Assembly: GCA_964345235.1 (NCBI GenBank)
Contig: CAYFQE010000016.1
Location: forward strand, 1-24,975
DNA length: 24,975 nucleotides
Direction: 5' to 3'
From: Scatomorpha sp964345235
GTDB lineage: Bacteria > Bacillota > Clostridia > Oscillospirales > Oscillospiraceae
The translations under genes and the position numbers were made by a program. This document shows, piece by piece, positions 1 through 7,201 of the stretch. Under the pieces are notes generated by a model. The model saw only the letters and a list, made by a program, of their open reading frames with translations, made no database searches and was not told where the DNA came from. Numbering within the stretch: position 1 is the first letter of the stretch; each line of letters begins with the position of its first letter.

Positions 1-55
1 CGAACCCACGTATCCAGCTTGGAAGGCTGGTGTTCTACCATTGAACTACACCCGC
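1..55 (-). tRNA. tRNA-Gly (anticodon TCC), 3' end cut off by the window edge
   Basis: The reverse strand reads GCGGGTGTAGTTCAATGG from position 55, a typical glycine tRNA 5' half. It continues with an anticodon loop CTTCCAA (anticodon TCC) and reaches the T-loop GGTTCG at position 1. The acceptor 3' strand and CCA lie outside the window. Confidence 0.93.
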
Positions 56-65
56 GAACCTGCAT

Positions 66-94
66 ATATTATCACCAAGAATTTTACTTGTCAA
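66..94 (-). promoter_or_regulatory. Promoter of tRNA-Gly(TCC)
   Basis: On the reverse strand a perfect -35 TTGACA (94-89) and a -10 TAATAT (71-66) are separated by 17 bp. The -10 ends about 10 bp before the tRNA 5' end at 55. Confidence 0.8.
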
Positions 95-261
95 CTTATT
101 TGACACCTATCCTGTTAATTTTTTGTGATTATAATATATTTTATGCCTTAAGTTTTAAGTTTTATTGTTCTTCTAGACGAATTTGTAAATAGCGCGTAAA
201 CCTGCTTGTTTTTTTTAATAACTTAATATAGAATTGGCTCGTAAGAATTTCCGCCTATGCT

Positions 262-405
262 GTGTTGACGGCGTTTTCTTTTTTTCGGAGGTATGTTGTT
301 TTGGTCTTCTGCTCCGTAACTTTTGCTCTTTTTTCAGGTGCTCATGCTTTGAGCTCCACTGCTGAAGTCTACAAAAACGGAACATACCCCGCTCTTATTC
401 TATAA
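262..405 (+). other. Possible 47-codon secreted-peptide ORF or remnant of an exported FMN-binding-type gene
   Basis: A reading frame from GTG 262 (or TTG 265) to TAA 403-405 encodes an N-terminal FFRR, then a hydrophobic stretch YVVLVFCSVTFALFSGAHA with an Ala-x-Ala-like end, then STAEVYKNGTYPALIL. This resembles a signal peptide followed by the KDGTY opening of exported FMN-binding domains, but it stops at once. There is no convincing ribosome site, and T-rich DNA readily gives hydrophobic translations. It overlaps the hairpin at 286-391. It may be a decayed gene end, a leader peptide, or chance. Confidence 0.2.
286..391 (+). promoter_or_regulatory. Structured 5' leader of the purine operon (candidate cis-regulatory RNA)
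   Basis: A long imperfect hairpin can be drawn. CGG 286-288 plus GGTATGTT 290-297 pair with AACATACC 381-388 plus CCG 389-391, leaving A289 bulged. GTTTT 298-302 can pair with AAAAC 374-378. GGTCTTCTGC 303-312 pairs with 361-370 apart from two U-U mismatches, and GCTCA/TGAGC (340-344/350-354) forms an apical stem. It sits directly before a terminator-like hairpin and purE. I do not recognise the xpt-type purine, PRPP or THF riboswitch consensus. A candidate -10 TATAAT lies at 130-135 without a good -35. The rest of 56-285 is AT-rich with no other feature I can support. Confidence 0.45.
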
Positions 406-410
406 GCATC

Positions 411-436
411 TGCCACAACAGAAATCTGTTGTGGTA
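411..436 (+). terminator. Hairpin terminator or attenuator before purE
   Basis: CCACAACAG (413-421), loop AAAT, CTGTTGTGG (426-434) form a perfect 9-bp stem, extended by U-A and G-U pairs to 411/436, followed by TTTTC. It lies 27 bp before the purE start and would have to be read through or refolded for operon expression. It could instead end an upstream transcript. Confidence 0.6.
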
Positions 437-462
437 TTTTCATTGTATTCGGGAGGAAAAAC

Positions 463-951
463 ATGAAAAAAGTTGCAGTTATCATGGGAAGCGACAGCGA
501 TCTTAAGCAAATGCAGAAATGTATAGATTGCCTAAAGGAGCTTGAGATTCCCTTTGAGGCTCACATTATGTCGGCGCACAGAACGGCTGAAAGAGCTTCG
601 GAATTTTCTAAAAACGCCAAAGAAAACGGCTTCGGGGTTATTATAGCCGCTGCCGGAATGGCCGCACATCTTGCAGGCGCAATGGCTGCCAACACGGTTT
701 TACCCATTATAGGGATTCCTTTAAACTCTTCTCCGCTAAACGGAATGGATGCTCTTTTATCTACCGTGCAAATGCCCTCAGGCCTGCCGGTTGCATGCGT
801 TTCGATTGACGGCGCAAAAAATGCCGCCATACTTGCCGCTCAAATACTCGCCCTCGGCGATGAAGCGCTTTATAATAAGCTTCTGGCTCTTCGCGAGGAT
901 ATGAAGCAGAACATTGCCGAGAAAGACAGAAAACTCTGCGAGAGCTTTTAA
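463..951 (+). CDS. purE: N5-carboxyaminoimidazole ribonucleotide mutase PurE
   Basis: Cytoplasmic PurE (162 aa, usual bacterial length) forms CAIR in de novo purine synthesis. The N-terminal motif GSDSDLKQM (residues 9-17) is the nucleotide-binding loop, SAHRT holds the catalytic-site histidine, and AAAGMAAHL plus the LLSTVQMPSG segment are family hallmarks. The start ATG follows GGGAGG by 6 bp. It is the first gene of the operon, 29 bp before purF. Class I enzymes normally use N5-CAIR made by PurK, and class II enzymes use AIR and CO2. No purK is in the window, so the substrate class cannot be settled here. The family's Pro after AHL is Ala (AHLAG). Confidence 0.96.
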   Translation: MKKVAVIMGSDSDLKQMQKCIDCLKELEIPFEAHIMSAHRTAERASEFSKNAKENGFGVIIAAAGMAAHLAGAMAANTVLPIIGIPLNSSPLNGMDALLSTVQMPSGLPVACVSIDGAKNAAILAAQILALGDEALYNKLLALREDMKQNIAEKDRKLCESF

Positions 952-980
952 GTTTACATAATATTTGTTTTGGAGATTGT

Positions 981-2411
981 ATGAATTATTCAGAAGATAA
1001 GCTTCACGAGGAATGCGGAGTATTCGGCGTGTTTAATGCCGGCGGCCGAGATGTGAGGGCAGATACCTATTTTGCTCTCTATGCCCTTCAGCACAGGGGG
1101 CAGGAAAGCTGCGGCATCGCTGTAAATGAAGATGGCGTAATTTACGGCAAGCGCGGAAACGGGCTTGTAAGCGATGTAATAGACCGCGCTTTTTTAGATG
1201 CTCTGCCCAACGGCAAAATGGCAATAGGTCATTGCCTTTACGGCAAGCGCGGCAATTTTAATCACAACAACGCCCAGCCTCTGGTCATCGAGCACATAAA
1301 GGGCGGAATGGCCATATCCAATAACGGCGGTTTGGTAAACTCCTTCGAACTGAGATCCGAGCTTGAGATGCAGGGCGCTATCTTCCACACAAGCTCAAAC
1401 GCCGAGGTAATCGCATATATGATAACGCGTGCGCGGCTTGAAACCGGCTCTATCGAAGATGCCATAGTTAAGAGCATGGAGCGTTTAAAGGGTTCCTACT
1501 CTTTTTGCCTTATGAGTCCGAGAAAACTCATCGGTGTGCGCGACCCTCTGGGCATAAGGCCCCTTTGTCTCGGCAAGCTGGACAGCTCATATTTCTTGGC
1601 CACTGAAAGTTGCGCCCTTTACTCGATAGGCGCCGAGCTTATCAGGGACATAGAGCCCGGTGAAATTGTGGTCATATCCGATGAGGGTGTAAAAAGCATA
1701 AAAATCCATTGCGGAAAAGAAAGCCATATTTGTATTTTCGAGTACATTTATTTTGCAAGGCCCGATTCCGTTGTTGACGGAGCCTCCGTGCACTTAGCGC
1801 GCCGAAACGCCGGAAAATTTTTGGCCATAGACCACCCGGCTCAAGCCGATGTGGTTATCGGCGTTCCCGATTCGGGCATTGATGCCGCCATAGGATATGC
1901 CGAGCAGAGCGGAATTCCCTACGGTATGGGCTTTCTTAAGAACAAATATATAGGAAGAACTTTTATCGAGAACCTTGCCAGCGACAGGGAAATCGGCGTT
2001 AAAATTAAGCTCAATCCCATCTCGAATGTCGTAAACGGCAAAAAAGTTTTGATTGTAGACGACAGCATTGTGAGAGGCACGACCATAGCCGGCATAGTAA
2101 AAAGGCTCAGGGATGCGGGCGCCAAGGAAGTTCACGCAAGGCTTTCGGCTCCCCCCTTCCTATATCCCTGCTATTACGGAACCGATATAAAATCCTCGAA
2201 AGACCTCATTGCATACAATCACAGCATTGAGGAGATTAAAGAAATTTTAGATGTTGATTCCATCGGCTATCTGAAACTCGAAAGACTCAGCCAAATCTGT
2301 GACGGCCTGAAGTGCGGAATTTGCGATGCCTGCTTTACGGGAGTTTATCCCTGTGGTGTGCCCGAATCGGAGCAAACTCCCAAATACAGAAGGAAGCTTA
2401 TTGCAGACTGA
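981..2411 (+). CDS. purF: Amidophosphoribosyltransferase PurF, Fe-S type, with altered glutamine pocket
   Basis: Commits PRPP to purine synthesis by adding ammonia from glutamine. It has an 11-residue propeptide before Cys12 (HEECGVFG), the class II amidotransferase nucleophile. QHRGQES and the oxyanion Asn115-Gly116 are kept, and VLIVDDSIVRGTT is the PRPP site. Cysteines in HICIFEYIYF, YPCYYG and KCGICDAC match the four [4Fe-4S] ligands of Bacillus PurF. Oddly, the family motif GHVRYST reads GHCLYGK (Leu86 for the glutamine-binding Arg), SDTE reads SNAE (Asn140 for Asp), and HNGN reads NNGG. The C-terminal transferase domain looks intact. Identity is clear, but glutamine use is in doubt. It starts at ATG after GGAG and is followed by purM after 15 bp. 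Confidence 0.95.
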   Translation: MNYSEDKLHEECGVFGVFNAGGRDVRADTYFALYALQHRGQESCGIAVNEDGVIYGKRGNGLVSDVIDRAFLDALPNGKMAIGHCLYGKRGNFNHNNAQPLVIEHIKGGMAISNNGGLVNSFELRSELEMQGAIFHTSSNAEVIAYMITRARLETGSIEDAIVKSMERLKGSYSFCLMSPRKLIGVRDPLGIRPLCLGKLDSSYFLATESCALYSIGAELIRDIEPGEIVVISDEGVKSIKIHCGKESHICIFEYIYFARPDSVVDGASVHLARRNAGKFLAIDHPAQADVVIGVPDSGIDAAIGYAEQSGIPYGMGFLKNKYIGRTFIENLASDREIGVKIKLNPISNVVNGKKVLIVDDSIVRGTTIAGIVKRLRDAGAKEVHARLSAPPFLYPCYYGTDIKSSKDLIAYNHSIEEIKEILDVDSIGYLKLERLSQICDGLKCGICDACFTGVYPCGVPESEQTPKYRRKLIAD

Positions 2412-2426
2412 AAACGGAGGTAGGTT

Positions 2427-3461
2427 ATGATTAGTGAAAGTAAAGCATACAAGGAAGCCGGGGTTGACATAACATCGGGGTACAGGGCTGTTCAAATGAT
2501 TAAAACCCATGTTGAGAGCAGCTATACCGAGGGCGTAATAAGCGACTTAGGCGGTTTCGGCGGCATGTTTATGCCCAATTTCAAGAATGTTGAAGAGCCC
2601 GTTTTGGTATCGGGCACCGACGGCGTCGGCACAAAGCTTAAGCTTGCCTTTTTGATGGATAAGCACGACACGGTCGGCATTGACTGTGTGGCAATGTGCG
2701 TGAACGACATTGTCTGCTCGGGCGCCGCTCCCCTTTTCTTTTTAGACTACATTGCCTGCGGAAAACTCGACCCCATGAGAGTTTCGCAGATTGTTTCGGG
2801 TATTGCAGCAGGCTGCAGAGAGGCCGGCTGCGCACTCATAGGCGGCGAAACCGCCGAGATGCCCGGATTTTACCCTGAAGACGAATATGACCTTGCAGGT
2901 TTTGCAGTCGGCATGGTATCGAAAAAGAAGATTTTAGACTCTTCCAAAATGCAAAAGAGTGATGTTATCATCGCTCTCCCCTCTTCGGGAGTTCACTCGA
3001 ACGGTTTTTCTCTCGTGCGAAAGGTCTTTGACCTTGAGGGCGGGGACATAGACCGCTACTATGACAGTCTTAACCGCAGTCTGGGTGAAACCCTGCTCAC
3101 ACCTACTAAAATATATGTGAAGCCCGTTCTTTCCGCAATTGAGACGGGCCTTGTGAGATCGGCCGCACACATTACAGGTGGCGGACTTATAGAAAATCTG
3201 CCCAGAAGCATAGGCGACGGTTTCTGCGCCAAGATATATGAAAATAGAATTAGAGTTCTCCCGATTTTCAATCTGATTGAAGAAAAGGGAAAAATCTCAC
3301 ACCGCGATATGCTGAATACCTTCAACATGGGTGTCGGCTTTACACTTGTGGTTTCTAAGGATGGCGTTGACAGCGTTTTGGAGATTATGGAAAAAGCGCG
3401 CCTCAATCCTTATATACTCGGTGAGATTACCGAAGGTGAAGAAAAATTATGTCTGGCATAA
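2427..3461 (+). CDS. purM: Phosphoribosylformylglycinamidine cyclo-ligase (AIR synthetase) PurM
   Basis: Cyclises FGAM to AIR using ATP. At 344 aa it has the usual length. The N-terminal half carries SGTDGVGTKLKLA, the ATP-binding glycine-rich motif of the PurM/PurL superfamily, followed by IGGETAEMPGFYP, an AIR synthetase hallmark. SSGVHSNGFSLVR and AHITGGGLIENLPR mark the second domain. The start ATG follows GGAGG (2416-2420). The 3' end overlaps purN by 13 bp, so the two are translationally coupled. Confidence 0.97.
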   Translation: MISESKAYKEAGVDITSGYRAVQMIKTHVESSYTEGVISDLGGFGGMFMPNFKNVEEPVLVSGTDGVGTKLKLAFLMDKHDTVGIDCVAMCVNDIVCSGAAPLFFLDYIACGKLDPMRVSQIVSGIAAGCREAGCALIGGETAEMPGFYPEDEYDLAGFAVGMVSKKKILDSSKMQKSDVIIALPSSGVHSNGFSLVRKVFDLEGGDIDRYYDSLNRSLGETLLTPTKIYVKPVLSAIETGLVRSAAHITGGGLIENLPRSIGDGFCAKIYENRIRVLPIFNLIEEKGKISHRDMLNTFNMGVGFTLVVSKDGVDSVLEIMEKARLNPYILGEITEGEEKLCLA

Positions 3462-4051
3462 GAAAAACCGTGAACATGGCTGTTTTAGTCTCGGGGGGCG
3501 GCAGCAATTTGCAGGCCCTTATCGATGCGAAGGCAAGCGGACTTATTAAGTCGGCCGAAATTAGTCTGGTTATCTCATCCAGAGCAGATGCCTATGCTCT
3601 GGAAAGGGCAAAAGCCGCAGATATCCCCGCCTATTACATTGACGGGGTGTGCTTTGAAAAAGAGCTTGAAGAAAAGCTTTGGGAATTTGAGATTGAGATG
3701 ATTGTTCTCGCAGGATTTTTGAAGATTTTAAGTCCGGAATTTTGCCTTAAGTGGGAGAACAAAATTATAAACATTCACCCCTCTCTTATCCCCGCTTTCT
3801 GCGGCAAGGGTTTTTACGGACTTAAAGTCCATGAAGCCTGCTTGGATAGAGGCTGTAAGATAAGCGGAGCCACAGCACATTATGTTAACCACATTCCCGA
3901 CGGTGGAAAAATAATATTGCAAAAGGCCGTTTCGGTTTTGGAGGATGACGATGCCGAAACACTGCAAAAGAGAATAATGAGAGAAGCCGAGTGGCAGATT
4001 TTGCCGCAGGCAGTTGAAATTGTTGCGGAAAAACTTTTGAAGGAGATTTAA
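3449..4051 (+). CDS. purN: Phosphoribosylglycinamide formyltransferase PurN
   Basis: Transfers a formyl group from 10-formyl-THF to GAR. At 200 aa it matches the family. LVSGGGSNLQALID (13-26) binds the phosphate. INIHPSLIPAF supplies the catalytic Asn108 and His110, and Asp151 in HIPDGG completes the N-H-D set. The chosen start is the ATG overlapping the purM 3' end. An internal ATG at residue 10 also leaves the fold intact but has no better ribosome site. It is folate-dependent, unlike formate-using PurT. Confidence 0.96.
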   Translation: MSGIRKTVNMAVLVSGGGSNLQALIDAKASGLIKSAEISLVISSRADAYALERAKAADIPAYYIDGVCFEKELEEKLWEFEIEMIVLAGFLKILSPEFCLKWENKIINIHPSLIPAFCGKGFYGLKVHEACLDRGCKISGATAHYVNHIPDGGKIILQKAVSVLEDDDAETLQKRIMREAEWQILPQAVEIVAEKLLKEI

Positions 4052-4052
4052 A

Positions 4053-4730
4053 ATGGAAAAGTTTCTTGAGTATTTGAGGCAGAGGCCCTACCCCGGCAGA
4101 GGGATTGTGATGGGAAAGACCTTAAGCGGCAAGCTCTTTTACAGCTACTTCATAATGGGTCGCAGTGTAAACAGCAGAAACAGAGTTTTTGAAAGAACTC
4201 CCGACGGGCTTAGAACATGCGCCTGCGACTATGCGCTCATGTCGGACCCCAGTCTTATAATCTATCACCCCGTGAGAGATTTGGCTGAAGGTGTTATCGT
4301 AACGAACGGCAACCAGACCGACACCATCAGGGACTTTATTAAAGACGGCAAGAGCTTCTATGATGCGCTTTATACCAGAGAGTTCGAGCCCGACAGCCCC
4401 AACTTTACACCGAGGATTTCGGCTATCTGTCTTCCCGATGGTGAATTTATATTCTCGATACTTAAAACCGAAAACGGTGTTGACTGCGAAAGATTTTTCT
4501 ATTCTATGAGATTAAATCTCGGTGAAGCCGCATTTATAAGCACATATGAGGGCTTCGGCGATCCCCGCCCACCTTTCTCGGGCGAGCCGATTCGTATTAA
4601 ACTCACATCGGAAGACTTAAAGGAGTGCTCCGATTTGATTTGGAACGCCTTAGACGAGGACAACAGAGTTTCGCTTTACACCGTGATGGGTCCTGACGGG
4701 CTTGTGGTAAATAAATACGGGAGGGTTTAG
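4053..4730 (+). CDS. purO: IMP cyclohydrolase, PurO-type
   Basis: A 225-aa protein recognised as the archaeal-type IMP cyclohydrolase (PurO) family, known also in some Firmicutes. It would close FAICAR to IMP, the last step of the pathway. Visible family-like features are the N-terminal YPGRGIVMG and the central VTNGNQTD. A C-terminal segment reads GEPIRIKL. The pathway argument is strong: the next gene encodes only the transformylase half of PurH, so a separate cyclohydrolase is required and sits exactly here. The ATG is one base after the purN stop, with AAGGAG upstream. The family is assigned from memory of its overall sequence pattern. Confidence 0.85.
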   Translation: MEKFLEYLRQRPYPGRGIVMGKTLSGKLFYSYFIMGRSVNSRNRVFERTPDGLRTCACDYALMSDPSLIIYHPVRDLAEGVIVTNGNQTDTIRDFIKDGKSFYDALYTREFEPDSPNFTPRISAICLPDGEFIFSILKTENGVDCERFFYSMRLNLGEAAFISTYEGFGDPRPPFSGEPIRIKLTSEDLKECSDLIWNALDEDNRVSLYTVMGPDGLVVNKYGRV

Positions 4731-4734
4731 TAAA

Positions 4735-5907
4735 ATGAAGGAACTTACGCTTAAATACGGCTGTAACCCAAACCAGAAAAACTCGAGAGTATTTACTGAA
4801 GCCAATGAACTTCCCTTTAAGGTTTTAAACGGCAAGCCCGGCTATATTAACCTCTTGGATGCCATGAACTCGATTCAGCTTGTTATGGAGCTTAAAGAGG
4901 CAACGGGCATGGCCTCTGCCACATCTTTTAAGCATGTGAGCCCTGCGGGCGCCGCTATCGGCAAGGCGCTAAGCCCTGAGCTTGAGCTCTCATACGGCAG
5001 ATTAAACTCCGAGCTGAGCGAGCTTGCTTGCGCCTATGTGAGAGCAAGAGGAGCTGACCGCATGTCTTCGTTCGGTGATTTTATTGCGCTTTCGGACAAG
5101 TGCGATTTAAGTACCGCCAAAATAATCAAGCATGAGGTATCCGACGGCATTATTGCCCCCGGCTACAACGATGACGCTTTGGAGCTTCTTAAGAGCAAGC
5201 GCAACGGCGGCTACACGATACTGGAGTTTTGCGAGGGTTATACGCCTAAAAAAATCGAAAGGCGCGATGTTTTCGGCGTTTGCTTTGAGCAGGAGAGAAA
5301 TGAGATTAAGATAGATAAGAGTCTTTTGAGCAATATTGTCACCAAAAATAAGGACCTTAGCGAGGATGCCGCCACAGACCTGCTTATATCTCTTATCACG
5401 CTTAAATATACGCAGTCGAACTCTGTTTGCTATGCCCTCGACGGACAGGCAATCGGGGTCGGCGCTGGTCAGCAGAGCCGCATACATTGCACAAGGCTTG
5501 CGGGAAACAAGGCCGATATCTGGTGGCTCAGACAGCATCCGAAGGTGCTCTCGCTTCCCTTTAGAGAAGAGCTCGGAAGACCCGACAGAGATAACGCTAT
5601 CGATATTTATCTTACGGAAAGGCCCGATGATGCTTTCTCGGCCGCAGATAAGGACAGGCTGTTTACACAGAGCTTTGAATTTTTAAGCGACTCAGAGAGG
5701 CGCGATTGGATGGCGAAGCTTAAGGGCGTTAGCCTCGGCAGTGACGCTTTCTTCCCCTTCTATGACAATATTGAAAGAGCACATCGGACAGGCGTTAAAT
5801 ATGTGGCTCAACCCGGCGGCTCTATCAGAGATAATGAGGTAATTAAAAAGGCAAACGAGCTCGGAATGCTTATGGCATTTACCGGCAGCAGGCTCTTCCA
5901 CCACTGA
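4735..5907 (+). CDS. purH: Stand-alone AICAR formyltransferase (PurH C-terminal domain only)
   Basis: Converts AICAR to FAICAR with 10-formyl-THF. The 390 residues begin LTLKYGCNPNQKNSRVF, the opening of the transformylase domain. The roughly 200-residue MGS-like cyclohydrolase domain found at the N terminus of bifunctional PurH (about 520 aa) is absent. Catalytic Lys66-His67 are in ATSFKHVSPAG, and SNSVCYALDGQAIGVGAGQQSR and PGGSIRD are conserved substrate-binding segments. It starts 4 bp after purO behind GGGAGGG. The missing domain is compensated by the adjacent purO. Some authors call the isolated domain PurV. Confidence 0.94.
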   Translation: MKELTLKYGCNPNQKNSRVFTEANELPFKVLNGKPGYINLLDAMNSIQLVMELKEATGMASATSFKHVSPAGAAIGKALSPELELSYGRLNSELSELACAYVRARGADRMSSFGDFIALSDKCDLSTAKIIKHEVSDGIIAPGYNDDALELLKSKRNGGYTILEFCEGYTPKKIERRDVFGVCFEQERNEIKIDKSLLSNIVTKNKDLSEDAATDLLISLITLKYTQSNSVCYALDGQAIGVGAGQQSRIHCTRLAGNKADIWWLRQHPKVLSLPFREELGRPDRDNAIDIYLTERPDDAFSAADKDRLFTQSFEFLSDSERRDWMAKLKGVSLGSDAFFPFYDNIERAHRTGVKYVAQPGGSIRDNEVIKKANELGMLMAFTGSRLFHH

Positions 5908-5916
5908 GGACAGAAT

Positions 5917-7200
5917 ATGAATATATTAGTTGTCGGCGGCGGCGGCAGAGAGCACGCCATGGTTAAAAAGCTGATGGAAAACAGCAAGGTTGAAAAAATA
6001 TTTGTAACTCCCGGAAACGGCGGAATTGCCAATGACGCCGTGTGCATAGACATAAGCGCTACCGATATTGAAAAAATTGCCGAGTGGGCGGCTTTGAACA
6101 ACATCTCTTTCGCCGTTGTTGCCGCCGATAACCCCCTCTGCATGGGCTTGGTTGACCTTTTAAACAATAAGGGCATAAATTGCTTCGGCCCCACAAAGGA
6201 CGCCGCCATAATCGAGGGCAGTAAAGTTTTTTCTAAGGCGCTCATGAAAAAATACGCCATACCGACCGCGGAGTTTGAGGTTTTTACTGACATAAACGAG
6301 GCTTTAGCATATCTTGAAAAAGCAAGCTTTCCCATCGTAATAAAATCGGACGGACTTGCCTACGGGAAGGGTGTATATATTGTTGATGATTTGAGCGATG
6401 CGCAGGCTGCGCTGAACTTAATTATGAAAGATAAGCTCTTCGGCGAGAGCGGCGACAAAGTTGTTATCGAAGAGTTTTTAGATGGCCCCGAGGTCACTGT
6501 GCTCAGCTTTACCGATGGGCACTGTGTGAAGCCCATGCTCTCCTCGATGGACCACAAGAGGATATTCGACGGGGACAAAGGCTCCAACACGGGCGGCATG
6601 GGCGTTATTGCTCCGAATCCGCATTACACAAAGGAAATCGCCGAGCAATGCATGAGAGATATTTTTATCCCAACAATTGAGGCCATGAACGCCGAGGGCA
6701 GGACATTTAAAGGCTGTCTGTATTTCGGACTTATGTTAACCTCTAAAGGCCCCAAGGTGATTGAATATAACTGCCGATTCGGAGACCCCGAAACACAGGC
6801 TCTTCTGCCGCTGCTTAGAACTGACCTGCTTGAAATTATGTGTGCTGTAAGCGAAGAGAGGCTCGGGGAGCTGGACATTGAGTGGAGCGATAAGAGCTCT
6901 TGCTGTGTAATGCTGGTATCGGAGGGTTATCCCGGTGCGTTTGAAAAAGGCAAGGAAATCAGCGGTCTTGACTCTGCAGCACTTAAAGACGAGGATATTT
7001 TTGTTTACCATTCGGGCACAAAGCTCGAGGGCGGCAAGCTGCTCACATCGGGGGGCAGGGTTTTGGGCGTTGTTGCCCTTGACGATAATTTAAAGGACGC
7101 TCAAAAGAAAGCCTATGAGGCTTGCCCGCATATCAACTTTGAAGGCATGCAGTATAGGCGTGATATAGGCGCAAAAGCATTGGAAAATATTGGAGGCTGA
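5917..7200 (+). CDS. purD: Phosphoribosylamine-glycine ligase PurD
   Basis: Joins phosphoribosylamine and glycine with ATP to give GAR. At 427 aa it is of normal length. MNILVVGGGGREHAMV is the N-terminal Rossmann-like loop, and TPGNGGIANDA follows. The ATP-grasp part includes KSDGLAYGKGV, VIEEFLDGPEVTVL, GSNTGGMGVIAPNP and the metal-binding VIEYNCRFGDPETQ. The start is 9 bp after the purH stop with GAGGA upstream. Its stop TGA (7198-7200) lies inside the spacer between the purL ribosome site and the purL start. Confidence 0.97.
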   Translation: MNILVVGGGGREHAMVKKLMENSKVEKIFVTPGNGGIANDAVCIDISATDIEKIAEWAALNNISFAVVAADNPLCMGLVDLLNNKGINCFGPTKDAAIIEGSKVFSKALMKKYAIPTAEFEVFTDINEALAYLEKASFPIVIKSDGLAYGKGVYIVDDLSDAQAALNLIMKDKLFGESGDKVVIEEFLDGPEVTVLSFTDGHCVKPMLSSMDHKRIFDGDKGSNTGGMGVIAPNPHYTKEIAEQCMRDIFIPTIEAMNAEGRTFKGCLYFGLMLTSKGPKVIEYNCRFGDPETQALLPLLRTDLLEIMCAVSEERLGELDIEWSDKSSCCVMLVSEGYPGAFEKGKEISGLDSAALKDEDIFVYHSGTKLEGGKLLTSGGRVLGVVALDDNLKDAQKKAYEACPHINFEGMQYRRDIGAKALENIGG

Positions 7201-7201
7201 A

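Noticed and set aside
286..391. Standard xpt-type purine riboswitch
   Set aside because: The conserved loop-loop and junction sequences that I know for that class are not visible; only the pairing architecture is.
1794..2135. Long antisense frames inside pur genes, such as 113 codons here and 175 codons at 5808-6335
   Set aside because: They are shadows of strongly conserved genes on the other strand and show no domain or ribosome site.
7190..7201. TTG start for purL at 7190
   Set aside because: It lies upstream of the GGAGG ribosome site and overlaps purD; ATG 7202 has ideal spacing.
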